Source: an uncultured Chlorobiales bacterium (GTDB lineage Bacteria > Bacteroidota > Chlorobiia > Chlorobiales > Thermochlorobacteraceae). From it: DNA of 7,650 nt. Below the pieces are notes generated by a model. The model had not been told where the DNA came from. It searched no databases and saw nothing but the letters and a program-made list of their open reading frames with translations. The stretch is taken from positions 1 to 7,650 of the forward strand of contig CALGMC010000055.1 of the NCBI GenBank assembly GCA_937959145.1, read 5' to 3'. Positions 1 through 4,259 of this stretch are shown here, piece after piece. The number at the start of each line of letters is the position of its first letter. Positions within the stretch are counted from its first letter, which is position 1. The position numbers and the translations under genes are program-made.

Positions 1-689
1 AAATCTTTTTCAACCGAGCCTTTGAGTTCCATTTTTTCTATGACGGGCATCAGGTCGGGGTGATAGACGCGCACTTCGTAGCGTCCTTCGGGTAAATCTT
101 TGAGCGAATAGTTTCCGTTGGCGTCGGGCTTGGTGAAGTAAGGCGTATCGAGGCTTAAAATAACGGCGTTCATTTGCGTGTGAATATCGCAGAAGAGTTT
201 CACTTCACCGAGTCCTTCGATTTTGCGCTCGCCGATTTTCTTTTGCACGACTTCGCCGCGCGTTCTTCTTCCGATGTTGAATTGGTTGCCGGGCGTCAGG
301 CTAAAGACATTGTGATAAAACGGGTCGTTGTTGATGAATTGCACGACGGTTCCTTGCGTAACAGGCAAAACACGCGGAATGAATGTGGCGTCGCGCTGGT
401 CAATCGTTCGGTTTTTCGTGAGCGGTTGCAACTTTGGTTTGAACGAAAGCGGGTGCGCACTCACCACCACATCGGCGTAAGCAGAGCCCGACATTGTTTT
501 TGATTGCGTTGGCTTTTCAGGCGCGAGCCGATTGCGATAGGCTTGTCCGCGTGCTAAGCGTTGCGTTGTGTTTGAGGCGGAGAGCGTGATTGTGCCGCTC
601 AGTTCCGCCGTTTGCGCCGACACAGCCGGTGCGACGGACAAAAAAAACAGCACCAAAATTGGCGTGCGTTGTAGAAAGTTCAGTTTCAT
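1..689 (-). CDS. Secreted cupredoxin (plastocyanin-like) protein with CnaB-like domain, 3' end truncated by window
   Basis: Reading leftward from an ATG at 689, the frame stays open for 229 codons to the window edge, so the C-terminus is missing. Residues 1-25 are a signal peptide (MKLNF start, hydrophobic ILVLFFLSV stretch, VSA|Q cleavage site), so the protein is exported. Residues about 95-180 form a cupredoxin domain: TIDQRDATFIPRVLPVTQG, then NNDPFYHNVFS with His126, then FCDIHTQM with Cys167, His170 and Met173. The C-x2-H-x2-M spacing is that of amicyanin/pseudoazurin, so a type 1 copper site is expected. From about 184 (TPYFTKPDANGNYSLKDLPEGRYEVRVYHPDL) it continues into a CnaB/carboxypeptidase-regulatory-like beta-sandwich. 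This two-domain order is known from 'methylamine utilization/plastocyanin-like' exported proteins of unknown substrate. No clear Shine-Dalgarno precedes the ATG, as is common in Bacteroidota. It is divergent from the DUF1015 gene. An electron-transfer or copper-binding role is inferred. Confidence 0.85.
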   Translation of the reverse strand, partial: MKLNFLQRTPILVLFFLSVAPAVSAQTAELSGTITLSASNTTQRLARGQAYRNRLAPEKPTQSKTMSGSAYADVVVSAHPLSFKPKLQPLTKNRTIDQRDATFIPRVLPVTQGTVVQFINNDPFYHNVFSLTPGNQFNIGRRTRGEVVQKKIGERKIEGLGEVKLFCDIHTQMNAVILSLDTPYFTKPDANGNYSLKDLPEGRYEVRVYHPDLMPVIEKMELKGSVEKD

Positions 690-763
690 TTCTTACGTTT
701 GTGTTTTGTTTCTCAAAATCGGTTTGAATTACGCAAATCAAATATCACGCGAGTAAAATTTCA

Positions 764-771
764 CAAAGTTA
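764..771 (-). promoter_or_regulatory. Candidate -7 promoter box (TAnnTTTG type) for the cupredoxin gene
   Basis: On the minus strand this reads TAACTTTG, an exact match to the Bacteroidota -7 consensus TAnnTTTG. It would start transcription about 70 bases before the ATG at 689. No TTTG -33 element is visible about 19-21 bases upstream, where the region already runs into the start of the DUF1015 gene, so this is a weak call. The remainder of the 690-793 gap shows no convincing promoter for the plus-strand gene and no Shine-Dalgarno before position 794. Confidence 0.25.
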
Positions 772-793
772 TCATTCAATCTCTAAAACGACT

Positions 794-2068
794 ATGCCTG
801 AAATCACCTCTTTTCACGGAATCACTTACAACCCTGCTAAAATTTCTCGATTCGATGATGTGCTTTGCCCACCTTACGATGTAATTCCTCCCGATATGCA
901 AGACAATCTTTATGCCAAATCCGAGTACAACGCCGTGCGCTTGGAACTGCCCAAAGAAGAAAACAAGTATGATGCCGCCGCCGAACGGCTCAACACATGG
1001 CTCTCCACAGGCGTGCTGCGGCAAGATTCAGCGGAAGCGATTTATCCTTATCATCAAACTTTCACCACAAAAGACGGCAAAACCTATACGCGCAAGGGCT
1101 TCATCGCTCGATGCCGCTTGTATGAATTTGACAAAGGCGTCGTGCTTCCGCACGAGAAAACGCTTTCAGGTCCGAAAAAAGACCGCCTGCAACTCTTCAT
1201 CAAAACGGGGGCAAATATCAGTCCGATTTTCGGGCTTTACGGCGATAAAGAAAAACTCGCGGACAAAGCCCTCGACAACTTTACGACGACACACGCGCCA
1301 TTCATCGACGCGATGGATTACCAACACACGCGCAACCTTGTTTGGCGATGCGACGATAGCACCATCATCAATCAGGTCAAATCCGCCTTGCTCGATAAAC
1401 AACTCTTCATTGCCGACGGACATCATCGCTACGAAACCGCTATCAATTACCGAAACTTGCGCATGTCCGAAAACCCCAATCACACAGGCAACGAGCCTTA
1501 CAACTTCATCATGATGTTCATCACGAATATGTTCGATGATGGGCTTGTGGTTTTTCCGACGCATCGGCTTGTGCATCACCTTGAGCACTTCAACCTTAAC
1601 GGCTTGCTCGAGAATCTCAATCCGTATTTCGGCATTCAAGAGCTTTCAGAGAAAAAGAAGTTGAAGGAGTTTCTCGCGCTCTATCCGCACGGCGCGTTTG
1701 GACTTGTGGCGAAGGATAAAATTTTCGGCATTCATTTGGCGTCTGACCTCGACAAAGCCATTCCCGACGCCATGCCCAAAGAAATGAAGTCGCTCGATGT
1801 GGTGTTGCTTCATCATCTCATCATCGGGAAAATGCTTGGCATTTCACAAGAAGCGCAAGCCTTGCAGACGAATCTGAATTACTCCAAAGATTTTGACGAA
1901 GTGTTTGAGAAAGTTCAAAGTGGCGAGGCGCAACTTGGGTTTGTAATGAATCCGACGAGCGTTCAAGAGGTTGAAGCGGTTTCAAAAATCGGCGAAGTGA
2001 TGCCACAAAAGTCGACCTTTTTCTATCCGAAAGTGCTGACGGGCGTCGTGATTAATCGGATTGTTTGA
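794..2068 (+). CDS. DUF1015 family protein (COG4198-like)
   Basis: This is a complete 424-residue protein from ATG 794 to TGA 2066-2068. It is recognised as a DUF1015 protein by conserved blocks in the usual order: LCPPYDVI (24-31), NAVRLELP (46-53), LPHEKTLSGPKKDRLQLF (118-135), LFIADGHHRYETA (204-216), and a C-terminal MPQKSTFFYPKVLTG (403-417). Length is normal for the family, and no signal peptide or membrane segment is seen, so it is cytoplasmic. The biochemical function of the family is not established. The Asp-Gly-His-His-Arg block and the His-Glu-Lys-Thr block are the likeliest active-site pieces, which is inference. The start is chosen because PEITSFHGITYNP gives the normal family N-terminus; no Shine-Dalgarno supports it. 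It is divergent from the cupredoxin gene and convergent with the radical SAM gene, so it is probably transcribed alone. Confidence 0.9.
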   Translation: MPEITSFHGITYNPAKISRFDDVLCPPYDVIPPDMQDNLYAKSEYNAVRLELPKEENKYDAAAERLNTWLSTGVLRQDSAEAIYPYHQTFTTKDGKTYTRKGFIARCRLYEFDKGVVLPHEKTLSGPKKDRLQLFIKTGANISPIFGLYGDKEKLADKALDNFTTTHAPFIDAMDYQHTRNLVWRCDDSTIINQVKSALLDKQLFIADGHHRYETAINYRNLRMSENPNHTGNEPYNFIMMFITNMFDDGLVVFPTHRLVHHLEHFNLNGLLENLNPYFGIQELSEKKKLKEFLALYPHGAFGLVAKDKIFGIHLASDLDKAIPDAMPKEMKSLDVVLLHHLIIGKMLGISQEAQALQTNLNYSKDFDEVFEKVQSGEAQLGFVMNPTSVQEVEAVSKIGEVMPQKSTFFYPKVLTGVVINRIV

Positions 2069-2170
2069 TTGTCAAGCAACAAAATGTCTTATCGTTCCGA
2101 CCGTTGTTTGAGATGGAACGCAGATGGATTCTTATGAATAGTGAGTGGTGAAAAAATTGCTTGCTTCCCG

Positions 2171-2191
2171 TTACTCATTACTCGTTACTCA
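2171..2191. repeat. Heptad tandem repeat TTACTCA x3
   Basis: Three consecutive 7-base units read TTACTCA, TTACTCG, TTACTCA, followed by a decayed unit TTAAACT. On the other arm of the palindrome (2270-2297) the complementary strand shows the same 7-base period: TAATGAA, TAATGAA, GAGTGAG, TAATGAA. Both arms are therefore built from the same heptad, in opposite orientation. Confidence 0.75.
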
Positions 2192-2197
2192 TTAAAC

Positions 2198-2225
2198 TGG
2201 ATTCTTCGCTTCGCTCTGAATGACG
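2198..2225. repeat. 28-bp module A, copy 1 (left inner arm of the palindrome)
   Basis: This 28-base unit begins TGGATTCTTCGCTTCGC and ends GAATGACG. It is identical over all 28 bases to 2312-2339 and is present as an imperfect inverted copy at 2239-2266. Similar 'TTCGCTTCGCTC...GAATGAC' sequences are remembered as dispersed repeats in several bacterial genomes, which a search would need to confirm. Confidence 0.8.
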
Positions 2226-2311
2226 AGGTGCGCGACTTGTCATTCCGAACGCAAGTGAGGAATCCATCATAATGAATAATGAAGAGTGAGTAATGAAGAA
2301 TGGCTTTGTTG

Positions 2312-2339
2312 TGGATTCTTCGCTTCGCTCTGAATGACG
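2312..2339. repeat. 28-bp module A, exact second copy
   Basis: This is an exact direct copy of 2198-2225, starting 114 bases later and lying just outside the palindrome, 20 bases from the stop codon of the radical SAM gene. With no inverted partner on its right it looks like half of a second element. It is in the same orientation as copy 1, so recombination between them would delete 114 bp. Confidence 0.85.
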
Positions 2340-2358
2340 CAACCCAGACTTAACAGTT

Positions 2359-3957
2359 TCACGCCTCGACTTTTGAGAATGGAGTTTTATGCGTCAATTC
2401 CGTGCTGTTTCGCATCTGCTTTTGCAAGTGTTGCAACGGTGCTTTTTTGCCTGTCAAAACGCTATTGAGTTGGTCGCGCAAATTACGCTTGAAGATGAGA
2501 CTTGTAACTAAGTTAATGAGTTTGTTTGGATTGAGAAGCACACGCTTAACGATGGTTCGCCATTTGTAGAAGCCCAAGAAGTGTTGCATGTATTTGATTT
2601 GATATTCCATCGGGTCGTAGTTGTCGCATCGAATCACCAAATTATGCGCGGTGTATTTGTCCCAATCTTCGTCGACAATCAAGCCTTTTTGCTTGTAGTC
2701 CTTATACATCACGGTTCCGGGGTAAGGTGTGAGGATTGAATAAATCGGCATCATCAAAAGGTTTTCGTCGACGAATTTCTCGACGGCTTTCATGTCTTCG
2801 TAGGTGTCAATAGCAGGATTGGTGAGGAAGTTGCCTTGAATGTTCAACCCAAGTTTTCGGCATCGTGTGATGATTTCAGCATATTTGCCGACATTGTTCA
2901 TTTTCCACTTGTCGTAATGGTCAACGGTCTTTTGATTGACGGATTCAAAGCCGACGAGTGCCATCACGCACCCTGCTTTCACGAGGCGTTTTACCGTTTC
3001 CTCTTCTTCCAAAAAGTTAATGCTAATGAACGAACTGAACTTGACGTTGCACTCGGCAAGCACGTCCAAAATTTCATACATCTTGGTTTTATTGACGCCC
3101 AAGTTTTCATCGGTGAACATCAGCCATGGCTCTTTTCCGTATTTAGATTCGTTGAACCAAACGCGCTTTGCGGCTTCGACTTGCGCTTTGATGGTGTCGC
3201 GGGATTGAATTCGATAGAGCCGTCCGGTGAAGTTTGGCGTAACGCAAAAGGTGCAAGTGTAAGGGCAACCGCGTGTCATATAAATCGGAATGGATTTGCG
3301 CGCATCGACTTTCTTGCGCTTGCTGGCTTTGAAAATGCGCTCGTAGTCAATGACAGGCACTTCTTTGACCGGTGGGAAGTCTTTGGCGTCGTAACGCGGT
3401 TTGAGTTGTCCGAGTGCGAGGTCTTGCAAGAGAAACGCCCAAAGATTTTCGGCTTCGCCACAGACGACGGCGTCGGCATGCGCTTTGGCTTCATCGTAGT
3501 TGAACGAGACGTGAACGCCACCCATGACAACTTTTTTGCCACGACGGCGGAATTCATCGGCGATGTCGTAGGCACGTGTAACGTTCATCGTTCGCGCCGT
3601 AATTCCAACCAAATCATAATCGCCGTCAAAGTTGATTTTGTCGCCGAAGAGTTCATCGACGAGTTCGATTTCATGTTGCGGCGGCGTAATGCTCACCAGC
3701 ACCCCAATCGCCATTGAGAACAAGGCTTTCTGGCTTGTGTCTTCTTCTTTTTTGCCTTTCGGCGTGATGAACAAAATTTTGAGCGGGCGAATCGATTCAG
3801 GCGGAAGCAAATCGTTGCGATGAGGAGATTTTGAGGGAATAACCGTCAGCGTTTCTGCGGCAGGATTATCAAGATGCGCCGCACTGTCATGAACGACGGC
3901 TTGAAACGCGCTTGTGGAAAAGCCGTTCGGACTTTCCAATCCTTTTTGTTCGTTCAT
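2359..3957 (-). CDS. B12-binding domain radical SAM protein
   Basis: This is a 532-residue protein from ATG 3957 to TGA 2359-2361. The start is decided by AAGGAG seven bases upstream; an in-frame ATG at 3990 lies before that site and is rejected. Residues 1-57 are a Ser/Pro/Asn-rich extension. Residues about 59-188 form a Rossmann-like cobalamin-binding domain (LKILFITPKG, LVGITARTMN, GGVHVSF 146-152, VVCGEAE), but no DxHxxG cobalt-ligand motif is present. The radical SAM core follows with RGCPYTCTFC, giving cluster ligands Cys231, Cys235 and Cys238 (C-x3-C-x2-C), then FTDENLGV (281-288), GFES (336-339) and TPYPGT (410-415). Residues about 440-510 are an alpha-helical tail (FLGFYKWRTIVKRVLLNPNK) resembling DUF4070-type C-termini. 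The layout is that of BchE-, BchQ/BchR- and hopanoid-modifying enzymes, which methylate or rearrange unactivated carbons. The substrate cannot be assigned from this sequence. The protein is cytoplasmic, with no neighbour sharing its direction. Confidence 0.9.
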   Translation of the reverse strand: MNEQKGLESPNGFSTSAFQAVVHDSAAHLDNPAAETLTVIPSKSPHRNDLLPPESIRPLKILFITPKGKKEEDTSQKALFSMAIGVLVSITPPQHEIELVDELFGDKINFDGDYDLVGITARTMNVTRAYDIADEFRRRGKKVVMGGVHVSFNYDEAKAHADAVVCGEAENLWAFLLQDLALGQLKPRYDAKDFPPVKEVPVIDYERIFKASKRKKVDARKSIPIYMTRGCPYTCTFCVTPNFTGRLYRIQSRDTIKAQVEAAKRVWFNESKYGKEPWLMFTDENLGVNKTKMYEILDVLAECNVKFSSFISINFLEEEETVKRLVKAGCVMALVGFESVNQKTVDHYDKWKMNNVGKYAEIITRCRKLGLNIQGNFLTNPAIDTYEDMKAVEKFVDENLLMMPIYSILTPYPGTVMYKDYKQKGLIVDEDWDKYTAHNLVIRCDNYDPMEYQIKYMQHFLGFYKWRTIVKRVLLNPNKLINLVTSLIFKRNLRDQLNSVLTGKKAPLQHLQKQMRNSTELTHKTPFSKVEA

Positions 3958-3964
3958 TTTATAT

Positions 3965-3970
3965 CTCCTT
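3965..3970 (-). promoter_or_regulatory. Ribosome binding site of the radical SAM gene
   Basis: On the minus strand this reads AAGGAG, separated by seven bases (ATATAAA) from the ATG at 3957. It is the only strong Shine-Dalgarno of the four genes and fixes the start at 3957 rather than at 3990. Confidence 0.85.
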
Positions 3971-3974
3971 TTTT

Positions 3975-4001
3975 CACAAATGTTTAACACAAATGTTCTA
4001 A
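3975..4001. repeat. Short tandem repeat CACAAATGTT(C)TAA x2
   Basis: CACAAATGTTTAA (3975-3987) is followed directly by CACAAATGTTCTAA (3988-4001), which differs by one inserted C. A more degenerate CAGTGTTTAG continues from 4002. On the minus strand it forms the leader just upstream of the radical SAM ribosome binding site. It may be a protein-binding direct repeat or a simple replication-slippage duplication. Confidence 0.7.
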
Positions 4002-4063
4002 CAGTGTTTAGAAAATAGCCTTTTAGTCAAAAGAAAGCAAGGCGAATTTCTACAACGTGTTTA

Positions 4064-4082
4064 TGCCTTATTCTTTAAGGCA
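4064..4082. promoter_or_regulatory. Perfect inverted repeat TGCCTTA-N5-TAAGGCA, operator-like or hairpin
   Basis: Seven bases (TGCCTTA, 4064-4070) are repeated in perfect inverse (TAAGGCA, 4076-4082) around the loop TTCTT. It lies about 107 bases upstream of the radical SAM ATG and about 180 bases upstream of the nucleotidase ATG. It lacks a T-run and sits between divergent starts, so an operator is more likely than a terminator. Confidence 0.5.
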
Positions 4083-4134
4083 ATCACACCTTCTAACCTA
4101 CATTTTTTCGGCACTTGCTTAGGCTTAATTGTTT

Positions 4135-4152
4135 TGTAACACTCGCGTTACA
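4135..4152. promoter_or_regulatory. Perfect inverted repeat TGTAAC-N6-GTTACA, candidate operator
   Basis: TGTAAC (4135-4140) and GTTACA (4147-4152) are perfect inverse copies around ACTCGC, forming an 18-bp dyad typical in size for a dimeric helix-turn-helix regulator. Its centre is about 43 bases upstream of the transcription start predicted from the TACTTTTG box at 4173-4180, a place where activators often bind. The spacing differs from the CRP consensus TGTGA-N6-TCACA. No regulator is identified. Confidence 0.45.
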
Positions 4153-4172
4153 CTCTCTTTATATCGCCCGCA

Positions 4173-4180
4173 TACTTTTG
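4173..4180 (+). promoter_or_regulatory. Candidate -7 promoter box (TACTTTTG) for the nucleotidase gene
   Basis: TACTTTTG matches the Bacteroidota -7 consensus TAnnTTTG exactly and would give a leader of roughly 70 bases before ATG 4260. No TTTG lies at the expected -33 distance, so the match is only partial. If -33 is weak, an activator at the adjacent dyad (4135-4152) could compensate. Confidence 0.35.
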
Positions 4181-4259
4181 CCTTCGCATTAAATCAGTTT
4201 TTCTCTTTCTCACGTCAGTTGAATCATCAACTTTCTCTAACATCAATCCATCTAATCCA

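Larger units (their letters stand above)
2168..2296. repeat. Large imperfect palindrome (about 130 bp), MITE- or REP-like
   Basis: The left arm 2168-2225 is complementary to the right arm 2239-2296 around a 13-base centre (2226-2238). The inner part pairs 2198-2225 with 2239-2266, with about 22 of 28 aligned columns matching including one gap; GTCATTC and AATCCA are perfect at its ends. The outer part pairs 2168-2194 with 2270-2296 at 20 of 27 positions with no gap. The transcript would fold into one long hairpin. No transposase is encoded here and no clear target-site duplication is seen. It resembles a dispersed non-autonomous or extragenic palindromic element, but copy number elsewhere cannot be judged from the window. 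Confidence 0.75.
2069..2358. other. Convergent intergenic region filled with a repeat mosaic
   Basis: These 290 bases separate the stop codons of two convergent genes and hold no credible coding frame. They contain two sequence modules in both orientations. Module A begins TGGATTCTTCGC and ends GAATGACG; module B is built of heptads like TTACTCA or its complement. Order: a partial A (TGGATTCTT, 2125-2133), a degenerate B (2136-2150), reverse B heptads (2171-2191), A (2198-2225), inverted A (2239-2266), B (2270-2296), A again (2312-2339). A weak 6-bp inverted repeat CGTTCC/GGAACG (2093-2098, 2115-2120) follows the DUF1015 stop but has no T-run. No canonical intrinsic terminator is visible for either gene; the large palindrome may serve that purpose. 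Confidence 0.75.
3958..4259. other. Divergent intergenic regulatory region
   Basis: This AT-rich 302-base gap separates the divergent radical SAM and nucleotidase genes and holds no supportable gene. It contains, from left to right, the radical SAM ribosome binding site, a 13/14-bp tandem repeat (3975-4001), two perfect inverted repeats (4064-4082, 4135-4152) and a TAnnTTTG promoter-like box (4173-4180). No TAnnTTTG box was found for the minus-strand gene; TTGACT on the minus strand near 4023-4028 has no well-placed -10 partner. Confidence 0.7.

Noticed and set aside
568..756. Short plus-strand frame overlapping the cupredoxin start region
   Set aside because: It is antisense to the signal peptide and N-terminus of the cupredoxin protein and has no recognisable features.
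2093..2120. Inverted repeat CGTTCC/GGAACG after the DUF1015 stop as an intrinsic terminator
   Set aside because: It has a 6-bp stem, a 16-base loop and no following T-run, so it is too weak to call.
2198..2339. Repeats considered as a small CRISPR array
   Set aside because: There are only two exact copies, with a 114-base offset and an inverted copy between them. There is no regular spacer pattern and no cas gene.
2069..2358. Complete insertion sequence between the convergent genes
   Set aside because: There is no transposase frame, no clear target-site duplication, and the region is too short; only a non-autonomous or palindromic repeat can be supported.
2836..3717. Long open frame (293 codons) on the plus strand opposite the radical SAM gene
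   Set aside because: It is wholly antisense to a gene with clear domains and catalytic motifs, shows no recognisable family of its own, and is explained by the codon usage of the real gene.
3958..3990. Upstream ATG at 3990 as the start of the radical SAM protein
   Set aside because: Its first residues would be encoded across the ribosome binding site AAGGAG (3965-3970) and the tandem repeat, while ATG 3957 has ideal spacing to that site.
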